Source of the DNA: Dasyornis broadbenti
Taxonomy: Eukaryota; Chordata; Aves; Passeriformes; Dasyornithidae
NCBI GenBank assembly: GCA_013397935.1
Contig: VZRN01005387.1
Location: 504,555 to 568,554 of the forward strand
Direction of reading: 5' to 3'
DNA: 64,000 nucleotides
Shown here: positions 52,279-64,000 of the stretch, piece after piece
How positions within the stretch are numbered: position 1 is the stretch's first letter
Layout of the letters: the number at the start of each line of letters is the position of its first letter
Position numbers and translations under genes: made by a program
Notes under the pieces: model-generated
Database searches by the model: none
What the model was told of the DNA's origin: nothing
Seen by the model: only the letters and a program-made list of their open reading frames with translations

Positions 52279-53682
52279 TAAAATTGAAAAATGTGAATTA
52301 AAAATGAAAAATAAGAAATTAGAGATTGTTAGTTATTTCATCTACAGAACATCTGTGCTCTAGAAACGCCCACAGTTTTAATCCTAGCTTTAAGCACAGC
52401 ATATGCTTGAGAAGCTGCTTAGGTATCAAGAGGGGAAATATGAATTTGAGTCTAACATTGCGGCATTGTTATCTTTGTTTTCCTTGGACATGGTGACCTG
52501 TGGGCCTTTTGAATATGGAAATTTCTGGGGTGATTTAATGGCTCAGCCAGTGTGATATGTTTGATACTTGCAGCCCAATTCACCTGTAGTCCCCAATACA
52601 GTTTGCACATCTGAGGAACACTATTTTCCGTTTGAAGATGAATTCCACAGATGCCTCTGTCTGGGATGTGACAAGGATTTTTGATCTCCTCATGGGATAA
52701 TTTAAATTTTCATTTGTATTTCTTTCTTAGGTGAGAAACCAGGTTCCCCAATGGATGTGTTTGACAATAAACTGTCAAAAATGTGTGCAATGTGAATATG
52801 CATAAGCTAAAAATAATTCAGCGAAAAATAAAATTAGATAAACTGATATATTTTTAGTGTTTTCCATGTGATTTTAGATTATAATAGAAGCTAAGGCAAC
52901 AGGGTCTGGCTTGTTCTTGCAAAGATTGTAACCATTTTAAAAGTTGTCAAGGAGGGAAATGCACAGGAAGCAAGCATTGATGCTTGGTTTGTTCAAGTCA
53001 GAGCAATTGCTAAATAAAAATATCTGTCTGAAGTTTCAGAGGTGCTGAAATGATTGCACATAGCTGTTTGGAAATATTTTTTATGATATGTGCATAAAGG
53101 GAGGTATTTGTTTTATCATTTGCATTAAGGGATGGGAAGGGATGTGGTAGAATGCAATCATTTTTTGGTGAGCAACTGTTGGAAGAGTCAGTAAGGTTGG
53201 ATGAAGAATAACTTAGCAAATTGAAATTTGCACTTGAAATTGAATTACCAGTCTGATTGAAGAAACTAAAAAATGACCCTACATTTTTCTTGAAGTCAAA
53301 CTTGTGTGAAGTCAACGTGAACACAAGGATATAACTTTAACAGAATTTGCTAGAATGAATTAAAATTACTTTTCTCTGAGGGTTTTGTCACTTGTGGAAG
53401 GTTGGAAAAGGAAGGTAGTGCTAGCTGGTTCTCTGCCAGATTTGTTTTTTCCTGAAATCTACACTGACATGGCAGGTCAGTGCTTCAATTCCAGCTGAGA
53501 CCCACCAAGAAAGAGGCTTTGGACTCACAAAAGAAATTGTGCAGCTGTTTGTAAGGTCAGTTTAGAGGCTGAATCTTAACATTCAGTACTGAGAACAGCA
53601 ACATTTCTACCTTTTCTAGCCTCACTGTACATTTCTGAATTTTTTCAGTGATTAAGTTTCCTTACTCAACTGAGCGCATCTC

Positions 53683-53696
53683 TTTTTTTTTTTTTT
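53683..53696 (+). repeat. Poly(T) tract, 14 bases, intron 4
   Basis: A homopolymer run followed by AATTCAG, making an acceptor-like context. No following exon is recognised. Confidence 0.9.
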
Positions 53697-56600
53697 AATT
53701 CAGAAAACTCAGTTACCATCTTTTAAGGGTCATCTTAAAGTTGCTGGGGTTTTAGATTTAGTCTGAAGTTTTAATAAAATTAGAAGCTTGCAGTCCTTGC
53801 TTTTGGGATAGGTTTCTGCTTTCTCTTTTACTGTACAGCCACCATGGATTAATTGGGTGCTCTTCCCTGAGATCTATCCCTGCTTGAGAGTATCTTGATT
53901 GTGTGTTAAATGTTCGTTTTTGACTCATCCATGGCAGCACAGAGTGGCATTTGGTGATTTCATGGGTCTCCTTGTTATTATTTCTGTGTTATGAACTCTG
54001 CTTTACCTTGAGACCACAACAGTCACTGAAGATACACGTAACACAACGCGTCTTATTCTGTGTGCAGGAAATTCCAGAAGTTGAGTTATTTAGTCATGAC
54101 ATTAGATTTAACTGTTTAAGACTTAAAACTTGAAATTACAGACTTCACATTTATAGTCTCTTCATTTATAGTCTTTGTTAGCTTAAATGTAGGAAGCACC
54201 TAAAACCAAATACCTTTTGGAATTCACAGCTCAGAGTGTCAGAAGGATTAATATTGCATCCATGCATCACAGGGGCTGCTTTATCTTGGGTTATAATGAT
54301 ATTTTTACTCATAAGAAACCAATGATTTGGTCACAGGAGCAGTGGAGCACTCTTCAGTCTCCTCAAACTGAATGGAAATTTAAAATATGGAAATAATAAC
54401 CTGTGGATAAATATAATGGACACTTAGGCTTCAGTGACCTAATAATTGAAGATGATAGTGTTTCTTTTTGGTCTTGAACCAATGTATGGAGCATAACACA
54501 ACTCCACCAAACGCAGCTGCATCTCTAAGGCAATTCACTGCCATTGAAAACAGAGTTCTGCCCAGTCAGAACCAGTGCTGTGAACAATGAAATACATCCT
54601 GTGCTCCTGTTCCCTTGCAGGGAACATCTAAACCTCTGTGATTCTGGTGTCCACAAATGAGTCCAAAACAAGTATTATTACACTACCTTATTTTGATCTC
54701 CTCACAACTTGATTGAATCTTTTGAAAAAAAAAAATTGCTCTTTCAGTCATACTGCTCTAACCTATTTGCATGGACCATTCATTTACAATCCTCAGACTA
54801 AATATTGTTCCTGTGAGGAATGTTTCACTCTTACTTCAAAACAATGTTACATCACAGTGGATCAAATATTCTTCTTTGTTTCCAATTAAGTTATTTTAAA
54901 TTTGTAATACAAGATATAATTAAATTAAATTATTGAATATTTCCTTTTCTTTTTTGCTGTTCTTAATATTAACTAGGCAGTTGTCCTATCTGTGCTCTGA
55001 TTCTGGCAGTCTTGACTATTATTAACACAAGAATACGCTATAGCACACTGTGAAATTTTAAATACACACATTTTAATCAGTGTGACATGACTGCTTTGGT
55101 GTAACTTTCCTATGATGATCAATAATTTGTGAATAAGTAAGCATAAAGGATGTCCAGAGATCAGACAGGTAACCACTGAAAGAAGGAAAGGGCTGAATAG
55201 TGTCCTAAGAACATGATAAATGGCTGCCAAATTTGCTGGTTTTGTGTGTCCAAAACACACAATATTCTTTGGTAGGTTTACCTACTGCTGCTAAAGCTAA
55301 GAGGCATTTCTTTTAGTGGTCCTGTCAGAAAGATTCTGGTTTAGCTTTAAAAGCAATAAAAATTTTGTCTAAAGTGTTTTCTGAATCTAGTAGGGGGTTG
55401 TGTGTTTTATATGAGAAAATTCCAATTTGGAGTTGCCTGCTGCTCATTCCTGCATATGAGTGCTAATCCGAGATTTCATGACATTGTGCTCTGTTAATAT
55501 AGAAATCCATACGATGCTAAAAACAAGACAGTGAATTCAAGCAAGCATTAAGCAGCAGGTGAACACAAAGGATGAAAAGCAAATTATAAACCGTGAATGT
55601 GTCTTAAAATAATAAAATTATGCTGTCTAGAAACTGTATTGTTATTAACTGCCAAATGATGAGACCTTCATTTACACTGCTAAGCCCATGCTCACTGAAG
55701 TGAATCTTTGGATATTAGTGGGACTAATTTGTAAATGCTTGTTTTTGAAAGACTGTCACAACATTCCTCAAATTTCTACATGTGTCTTTTGAAATTAATG
55801 TCTTCTGTGTTTTCAAATACATATTGCAAGAACAGCTGGTTTGTAAGTGCTTGCTGCAAAGAAGAGAATTCCCAAAATTCAAGCAAAACAACAACAACAA
55901 AAAAATAGGAGTGAGATGCTGGTACATGGCACCTAGTAAAAGAATTTTGAATTGTATCCATTGAAATATGTTTGTAGCTTAAATGTTTTATAAATAATGG
56001 GGATATTTTTATTCTTTGCCAGCTTTAAGGATTTGTCACTCCTCATTTAGCACTGTTGCTGTGAACAACACAACAGTTTTTAGAAGTATTTTGTAATAAG
56101 TTAATGACTAACAGAGTCTTTATGCAGATATTTCCCTATAGACCCTTTTTTTCCTTCAAAACTCCACGTGTTAGACCAATACCATAATTTTTTAGGCACT
56201 TTGCTGTAAATGAGTATAGCAAGACAGAACCTGATGTAGAAGACTCATTTAAAGCCAATGAAATCTTTCACAGCACAGCATTTGTGGATTAAATCCTTGC
56301 AGTAATACTTGTTAATGAAGGGTTTAGAATTTGATACTAGGCATTAATCTGTTCTCATGGAAAAAGCACTCATACACTTGTGTATAGCGTGGCATTCCTT
56401 AAAATGGCCTGAGTGAGCAGCTGGAGAGAGACTGATAGCGCCCTGGCAGCGAAATGGTTCAGGCTGCAGATGCCTTCAGGTGAGGAGCTTTCCCTCACGG
56501 ATCTGTAAGCATGGGAAGCCCAAGAGTGCAAGTGCAGACGGGAGCGGAATGGGGAGAGATTTCCTGACCGCTCAGATTTGCTGTGCAGCTGAAGTGGAAC

Positions 56601-59600
56601 AGAGAGGCCAGCCCAAAGCAAAGTGCCCCCACAGCAGGGAGTGTGAGCAAGGTGTCCTCAGCACCTTCTGCTTCACCCTGCCCTGTGCAGCTGCACCGCC
56701 AGCTCGTGGAGACAATGCCAAAATTGCTCCCATTACGGTCATTTAGTCATTGCTATTGACCCACTGTCTGTCAGACTAAAAAGAAATGTTTAATGTTCCA
56801 GGCAAAAATCCTTAGAATCAGCTTTTTAGATACCAACACCAGAGTAACTGGCCAACTTGAGCACTGAGAAGTAAAAAGAAAACCAATGCAAAGAAAAGGT
56901 AAAGCAAAGCAGACAATTTTTCCATTTCAGAGGCATTTAATGAAAAATCAGCATTTCTTACAAAAGCTTTCCATTTGGCTTGTTTTGTTTTACTTTATTC
57001 TTTTTTATCTCAAAGAACAGTGATCTGGTGTTTATTAATTTTTTATAGTATTTCCGAACTTATGTTCAATGAACAAAAGTAAATCCAATTTCCCTTCCTT
57101 ATTTTTGGAAGTAGGAGGGGAGAGAAGAAGAAAGCAAAGTTGTGGTAATTCTTTGGAATTCAAGTTCATTTTCAAGGAATGTTCCCAAGAAACAAAGGAA
57201 TGGTCATTCAACTAAACTCTCTGTTAATTTAAAATTAACAACCTGGGATCAAAAAATGCTGAATGCTGCACCAACTTCAAAAAATTTAGCAGATAGGATT
57301 TATTATTGCCTCATTTATTATTGTGTCTAATACATTTCGGTTTTAAACAACAGATGTAAATAAAGCTTCAAAGATACACGAAAATGTAAGAGATTTGCAG
57401 ATCTTTTATCTGAAAACCAGGATGCCCTTGGGCACACGTGCATGCCTGTGTCTATGCACACTTGCTGTTGTATAGGCATTGTGGTAAAACCTAATCTCTC
57501 AGCCAAGAATTGCAGTTGACTTTGTGAACAGCTACGTTCTAAAGGTTAAAAATTATAACTGGTATATCAACCTATTTCTTAACCAAGCTGAATTTATCCT
57601 TCTATAAGCACGGTGTTTCAAAGAACGAAGAAGACATTGATTTCTGTGGAAACTTTGACCTGTACAGAATTCTGCTTTCACAATTTATTGCTTTTACAGT
57701 GCTTCAGTCTGGCAGGCTCTAAATCTCTTTCTCTCGCTATATTGTGCAATGGGCCCGGGTTATGGAATATTATACTAAAGGCTTCTGGAATTCCTCAATC
57801 CCGCAAATCTTTGCAGGAAGATTAAATGAATTCGGCAGCAGGTTTTTCTAAATTCTATAGTAATAATATCCATGCTGTCTAGACTTTTGTTCTTTGGAGT
57901 CTGTAGCTGTACTGTCACATAAGTAATCAGAGAAAGATTTCTGTTGATTTACTGAAAAATTCACTTCGCACTTCTTAGGCTTTAGCCATGATATGAAAAT
58001 GAAAGATATTGATTTTGTTCTCCTGAGTTGATACAGCGGCTAGCACTGGTTTTGTTTTGCTTTTATCACATTTATTTAAGCATCTTTAAAACCCAGTTAT
58101 CCTTATAAGCACATAAGAGGTACTCTTTTTATCCAGTGTGAATCAGAAGGGTGGTATTTTGCTAATGCCAACCCTCACACTCTATTTACAGAAAGCATTT
58201 GTGAACTTCTAGTATATAAATTAGACATTTAAGTAATTGCTGCGGTTATTTTTTTGTTTGGTTTTTTGGGGTTTGTTTTTTTTTTTTCTTTCCCCTGCAG
58301 ATCTTCTGACATAATGCTGACCTGCTATTCCCTGGACAAATCACTTTCACCTGGCAGGGTTATTGTTTTATTAATATTCTTGTAAAAGAGGTATCAAAAA
58401 ATCTGTCTCTGAACTGTTTGAATTTCTTGTAGAACAAGGGAACTAGACCATTAAAATTTTACATACTGGAAGAAAATATTAACTTCTGCACTGATTTCTT
58501 CATACAGTGCCCTTACAGCCTTGTAGGAATTTATACTTTTGCCTTTTTAACACTGTGGCAGGCGATAATGTAGGTGTCTTTTCTTGATGATAGAAATTTT
58601 TAGGTAATAAATAGACTATAAATGGGCTATTTATGGTTGTAATTCTCTAATGCACCATATTTAGAAAGCATTAGTGAGATTACCTTGTTGGAAGGAAAAG
58701 AGAATGTTTCAAGAAGACAGAGAATATCTAAAACTTTTTATGAAGTCAGTTAAGGTAATAAGCAGCCATTACCATTTATTGATATAATGATAAAATAATT
58801 CAAAGTATAACTTATTTGGTGGAGTATCTTTTAGAAGGAATCCTTCTGCACCATGTTTTCCCACTAGGCGTAATTGGTGGACAAGATATTTCATGATTCT
58901 CAGGCAGTTTTTATCATATAACCATGAGGCTGATTCAAAAGTCTCTGATTTTAATTATGAACATATCCCTGAAATAGAGAGGAATGAAAATTTTCATAGA
59001 CTTTAACTATTTTTATTCCATATTGCAATGAATTACTGAATGGTGCATTGCCTTTCTGAGTTATATGCTGGCTTTGACAACAACCTAGTGTCTGTTTCAG
59101 TAAAGAATTTAGGATCTAAAGTAAATATTAAGATTTAAACTTGATCCACTTTACTTCCAACTGGGACTTTTACACTTAGTGTTAGATAGAATACCTTGCT
59201 CTATGTTCTCCACCACCTCTGGGTAACTAAGCGGTGGCTCTCATCTTTCTCAATTAGCAAGTTACATTAAATATCTGAGAAACCACTGTTTAAAATACAT
59301 TGTTTCAAGTGTTGTCCAGGTTAAAAAAAAAATTGTTACAAGGCAGTATTATTCTCAAAGGTGAAACAGGCTTCTAGAGCTTTTCGGGGCCAGTTAAGCA
59401 TGCACTTTGTTACAAGAATTAATATGAGCAAGTGGCTGTGAATGCCTGCCTGATCCCTCACACACGTTCTCTGCGGCTGCCCTCTATTATCGTCCCGTTT
59501 ATCTCCGACTCCAAAGCACGGTGCGGCCCTGGCTCAGCAGAGATGTGAAAGGCTTTACTTCTAGAACAGGCTAGACACCAACTTCCAACTTTGTGACATT

Positions 59601-62600
59601 GCCTGAGCAGTCTTTGCCAACAGATGTGCTCATGTACATTTCATAGCGAAGGCAGAAGCAGTCTATATAGACAGTAGCCTTTTGTACTTTCTTTTTTCCT
59701 CCACGCACTTTGCAGAGTACTTTAAAGATGCTCAGGTGTGTTTGTACATTTTAATCTAATTTTCTTTCTCCTTCTCTGTCTTTGCTCTCTCTCTTGTTTT
59801 CATCCTTCTACCCCGTGAGACTTCCTTTTTTTTGCTGAAATTTTTATTTAAGAAAAGTGTTATGAGATGTGCATATATGTTTAGATACCTCAGTATTGTT
59901 TTGTGGATCAACTTTTGGAATTCTTAATAACCCATAATTTAATTCAAAGTTCTCAGGACTCATGCAGACAGATCTTTAAGTGTCTCATTCATGTCTCCAG
60001 GTTATGAAATATGAGCAGATTGTAATTTATTTGCAAGGAACTTCATAAAATTCTGGTTTAGTCTCACAAAGTCAAGTGATTAAAATCAAAGAATGTGTTT
60101 GTAAAGACTGAAGTTATTCTGTGAAGAATTTTCAAAGAGAAAGAGTGTAAATTTGTCCAGCAAACACCTCAGAATGGTAATGAAATCACAATAATGAAAT
60201 CTGAAATAATGCGTGCGGAACTTCATGGGCGGAGACGATTGACCTGATCTGAAAGGAAAGCTCTTTGACTGCTGTTACAGCACAGCCAATGCTTCACGGA
60301 ACAAAACATTCAGAGAAACAATTTAATTAGCAAAGACAGAAAGTAAAAACAGAAAAGGAAAATTAATAATTTACTGGAAATATTTTTATAGCGCATCTTG
60401 AAGGAAAAAGAGGGAAGTTAATGTTTGGAATACCAAATGCAAAATCAATCGGTTCCTCAGTAAACTTCTCACACATGAGTAGCCGGTGGCAATTTATGTA
60501 TTCTGTAAAAATTTGTGTATTCTGTGCAGCATTTCTGAGGGCTTCCCTCTATGTGGACCCATGACAGGCAGACAGGCGGGGCTGGGAAGTTCAGTCAATG
60601 GAGCAGCTTTAACCAATTTAGGAACGCTTAAGCCAAGTGGTAACAGCATCCTGAGTGCTTCTTGCAAACACACAGTCCAACAAAACTCAGTGCCAAAATT
60701 CCATGGCATTCAAGATCAGCACGAAGCTCCAGAGCACTGGCTGCATTCCTGGACCTGGGCTGTCTTGGGCTCTCTGACTAAACAGTAGTTTCAGGAGCCG
60801 TTTGGGCATGGCTCCCGCTGGCTGGCACACCGTGGACACGGTGATCTGTCCAGGCACCTCAGACAGCCAGGAATGCTCAGGGCCAAAGAGCAAGACCACG
60901 ACTTGAACTCAGCAGGGTGAGGACAGAGGTTCTACACATCCACCTCTAGGTTGCTCGAAAGGGTTGCTTACCTCTCGTGTCTTACAGTTGCTTATTCTCT
61001 CTCATTCTTTCCTCTGCCTCACTGAGTTTTGATGTGGTCGGTGAAGGAGAAAGGGCAGAGCACTTTGGAAACACTTGGCTGGAGATGGGGGATGCGTGGC
61101 CCAGGCTGACAATGACTGCACAAAAACTCTCAAAGCACTGCAGCTCTTGAGGGAGTCATGTAAGGAATCAAAGGCAGAATTTCTCTGGATGTACAGCAGG
61201 TTTTGTAAGAGGTTGTCCAAATCAGGAAGCATTATTGAATTTAGGAAAATAAAAGAGACAGTCCAGAACTGGTGACAGGAAAGCAAACTGCTGCATTTGT
61301 AATATTTCTGGAAGCTTAGAAAAAAATATTCTAAATCTAAATTAATCTGAGAGTCTATAATTTAAATGAGAGAATTGTAAAAAGCAGACTTTATTATATA
61401 GCTATTATGTGCTATGAAACTATTTCCCACTTTATGACTAAAAAATTAGTAAAAAAGGTGTAGAACTAGGAAAATTGCAGATTATTGTTTGGGTTTTTTT
61501 CCTCAGTTTGAGGAAATGTTGCTTATTTATTGGTTTTTTTTTTTTCCTTTTGAAAGGAAAGAGTGTTACAATTATTATTTACTACTTTAAAATATTCTCC
61601 AGGTTTTTTTTTAAATTTATCAAAAGTTACTGTAATGATGGATGTAAAGTGATTTTGGAAATACTGAGAGAATTGTGAATTTTCCCAGCTGTAGGTTTTC
61701 ATCAGTTATGATATCTTCTCGTTAAAGACAAAACAGGCACAGGTATACTAACGAAGGTATTCATTTGCCCCTATTTTGGGTAAAACCAAAATAAAATTAC
61801 ATTAGAAGTATATTAAAACTTAAAAATCACCTCCTTATGGGGAAATAGTGAGAGATTCAAAATAATGGCTTTTGAGGAAGAACATGTGCCAATTTTCAAC
61901 AAACTTATTTTTATGTGAGTACAAGAAGCTCCTGGATGAGAAAATTTATAGTGGAAATGTTGGCAGGAATTTACCTAATGCTGCTTAAATAGTACCACTA
62001 TGTTAAGAAACACACTGGATACCAGACAGCTTTCTGTGGAGAATGATAAACATACAAGGTCTCTGTAGGGGATCTCAGCAGAGCCATTTTTATTATCCAG
62101 AATAGTGGGTCTCTTTCTGTGATGTTGTTTTTCTGCGTGATATATGGGAATAGAGGCAAAAATAACATTTTTAGCAGTAAAATCTTTTTCAACACGTTCT
62201 GTAGTGTGTATATACACAGTGCTTACTTAATTATTTTTTATTCCAGTAACTGTCTCTGGTACAGACTATTTTATTTTATTTCATTGTCTCCTTTGAGAGT
62301 GCATGTGTGATTCAAACTCTCAGAATTCTACTGTTGATCACTTGCATGCTGAGCTGCATGCTGGTAATAGGAAGTGCCCTGAATTAAATCTTAGGAATTT
62401 AGACTGATTCCCAGTGAAGAGGTAAACAAACAGCATGAAAATCACAGATCAGAAGTTACACCTTCCCACTCTCTCATTTCGAAACCAGACATGTTTTTAA
62501 GCCAGAATTTTGCACCTAGTCCATTCGGTATTAATTTGCATTGTCTTGCCATGTGAACAATAGTGGTTTTCCATAACAGCAGCAGAAATAAGGTGGATAT

Positions 62601-62734
62601 GTTATTTATAACCACAGATGGAAATATCTAAGAATTATGTGCCTGATTTTGTTTCTGAACGTGAACTCTGTCCTTGTCATGAACTGTAGACTATCTTTGG
62701 CGTAGTAATTTAATCTGCATGTGCTTTCCTGCAG

Positions 62735-62863
62735 GGTGAGATCCAGCAGCTGCTGATTATAGCTGATCCCAGAGCTGCTTTTGACTATTGTGAGCATTAT
62801 AGCCCAGACTGTGACTCCCCAGTGCCCAATGCTGCTCAGGCTCAAGATCCTCGAGTTGATGAG
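62735..62863 (+). CDS. COL11A1: COL11A1 exon 5: end of TSPN domain
   Basis: The acceptor ctttcctgcag ends at 62734; the donor is GAG|gtgagt. The 129-nt exon begins and ends on codon boundaries. It encodes residues 221-263: GEIQQLLIIADPRAAFDYCE, then HYSPDCDS and the linker VPNAAQAQDPRVDE. Cys239 and Cys246 supply the remaining two cysteines of the domain. The second half, after DCDS, is more diverged than the rest (human has SAPKAAQAQEPQIDE), as expected for a linker. BMP-1/tolloid processing of the alpha-1(XI) N-propeptide has been described close to this AQAQ segment; that is from memory, and the exact bond should be checked. The next coding exon in the family (acidic, tyrosine-rich 6A) was not found in the remaining 1.1 kb. 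Confidence 0.97.
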
Positions 62864-64000
62864 GTGAGTAATCAGTCGTGTACTGCTGGATTTATTGCAC
62901 ATTAGTGCTTGGGCTGGGGAAAAGTCACCCAAGGAGCACTCCCAGCTAAATGGCATGCATTGTTCTAGAGGTGAAGGAAGCAGCTTGCAGGAGTGCATTC
63001 ATTTTTGCTGTCCACTCATTTCTGGCAGGCATTTGAAGGAACCTATCGCCCTGGTGGTGTTTGAACAACCAGCATTCTCAATGAAGTTAAACTGCAATTC
63101 TTTAAAAAATTATAGCAGAACGAGTTCGTCTACCCATCCGTATTTGTTCTTCCTGTGTATGTTTATAATTTCACTGATGCTGGGTAGCAACAAACGCCAC
63201 ATTTGAAAGACATGGGAGCTTTGAGTGTTCCACAACTGTAAACATCTTCTGTTAGAAGTGCTGTGTGTTTTAACGAGCTGCATGCACAAATGCATGTGCA
63301 CGCAAAAGTATTTCAGCCAGTTCCACTCACGGGAGGCAAACCAACAAGGACAAAACAGAGTAGGAATTTTACCAGAAACTAGAAAGATATTTAGAGAAAC
63401 CATTAGTCACTCTAGACAGTTCTCACAGCCATAAGCTGAGTAATTCACCCAGGCCAAGATAGTTCCTCATATTAGACCTCTGAGCATTTGTATGTATTGC
63501 TCTACACATTCTAAGTACTTGCATTAAACAGTATAAAGTGAAAAGCTTTTCCAAAACGCAACAAGTCTTAATTGAACTTTGCTCTGTACAGCTAGTATGT
63601 ACACCATGTGTGATCTGGCTGGTTATTACTACTGATTGCCCGAGAGATCAGCATTAAAAACTTGCTGAATTATTCTTAGATGCCTGCTTTGAGCCTGTTT
63701 TGGGACTGAACTTTTCCTTATCACATGGTAATTTTAATTATTGTTACTGTTTATTCTATCTGACTGAAAATTAAGTCAGCAGGAGACAAAGGCCCTTAGG
63801 GTGCAGAACTTTCAGAGGGACTCCCTCCCACATCCATTCCATCTGAGGTGTAGTTCGAGATGTGTCAAGTCAACTACACACACGCAGAGGCCTTTACGCT
63901 GCACTGCAGTGTGTGGAGGCTGATCTTTTCAGGAGGAGCCCGTAGGACCTTCTGTCTGTGTGCCTGGATACCTGGATCTCCATATTCCAAACCAGAACAG
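62864..64000 (+). other. COL11A1: Start of COL11A1 intron 5, cut by the window edge
   Basis: Begins gtgagt. I looked for the acidic exon 6A expected next in vertebrate COL11A1 and did not find it. The sequence is ordinary AT-rich intron; a 10-bp palindrome CACTGCAGTG lies at about 63903-63912. Confidence 0.85.

Larger units (their letters stand above)
51605..62734 (+). other. COL11A1: COL11A1 intron 4 (11.1 kb)
   Basis: An AT-rich intron from gtacaa to ctttcctgcag. It contains T-rich tracts (53683-53696, around 58276-58287), a small hairpin at 52260-52278 and GC-richer patches at about 56400-56740 and 60560-60950, each with overlapping open frames on both strands but no recognisable protein. 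No other gene seen. Confidence 0.88.
28936..62863 (+). other. COL11A1: COL11A1 gene, 5' portion (coding exons 1-5; gene continues past the window)
   Basis: Joining 28936-29050, 44800-44967, 48934-49147, 51442-51604 and 62735-62863 gives one open frame of 789 nt (263 codons) with GT-AG junctions throughout. The product aligns almost without gaps with the N-terminus of vertebrate procollagen alpha-1(XI) as I know it: signal peptide, then a TSPN/laminin-G-like domain. Exon sizes after the first (168, 214, 163, 129) and junction phases (1, 1, 2, 0, 0) fit the human gene as I remember it. Type XI collagen is a minor fibrillar collagen that nucleates and limits the diameter of cartilage type II fibrils; the retained N-propeptide projects from the fibril surface. 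The related COL5A1 was considered, but the exon 2-4 protein matches alpha-1(XI) far better. Introns measure 15749, 3966, 2294 and 11130 nt. The alternatively spliced exons 6A/6B onward, the collagen repeat and the C-propeptide are not in the window. Confidence 0.97.

Noticed and set aside
62864..64000. COL11A1 exon 6A or 6B
   Set aside because: No acidic, tyrosine-rich open segment flanked by AG and GT was found; the next exons lie beyond the window.
1..64000. CRISPR arrays, bacterial operons, phage or intact viral elements
   Set aside because: The window is vertebrate genomic DNA with spliced exons. There are no regularly spaced repeats and no recognisable retroviral gag/pol/env frames.

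Overview
The window looks like bird genomic DNA. It is AT-rich with long introns and few genes, has one large CpG island, and carries a 5'-truncated CR1 LINE whose 3' end has the avian ATTCTATG-type tail. Another sauropsid cannot be ruled out from sequence alone. It holds the 5' part of one recognisable gene: COL11A1, the alpha-1 chain of type XI procollagen, on the + strand.

Layout: 1 to about 27490 is 5' flanking DNA. I find no gene there, only low-complexity tracts, small direct and inverted repeats and a few GC-richer patches. About 27490-30240 is the promoter CpG island, interrupted by a 517-base assembly gap (27985-28501). A probable core promoter (inverted CCAAT box between two GC boxes, Inr-like element) lies just after the gap. 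COL11A1 coding exons follow: exon 1 (28936-29050), exon 2 (44800-44967), exon 3 (48934-49147), exon 4 (51442-51604) and exon 5 (62735-62863). The introns are 15.7, 4.0, 2.3 and 11.1 kb. Intron 5 begins at 62864 and runs off the window.

The five exons join in frame (115+168+214+163+129 = 789 nt, 263 codons). They encode the signal peptide and the thrombospondin-N-terminal-like (TSPN/laminin-G-like) domain of the amino propeptide, with all four conserved cysteines (residues 64, 185, 239, 246). The variable region (alternative exons 6A/6B to 8), the triple helix and the C-propeptide lie beyond the window.

I see no novel multi-gene system. The points most worth a second look are noncoding: a set of perfect short inverted repeats (15-bp arms at 31342-31380, 13-bp arms at 41941-41968 and several shorter ones), a CTCF-like site and a canonical template-strand G-quadruplex motif just inside intron 1, a stem-loop with a uORF around the start codon, a choice of two in-frame start codons, and the gap covering the distal promoter.
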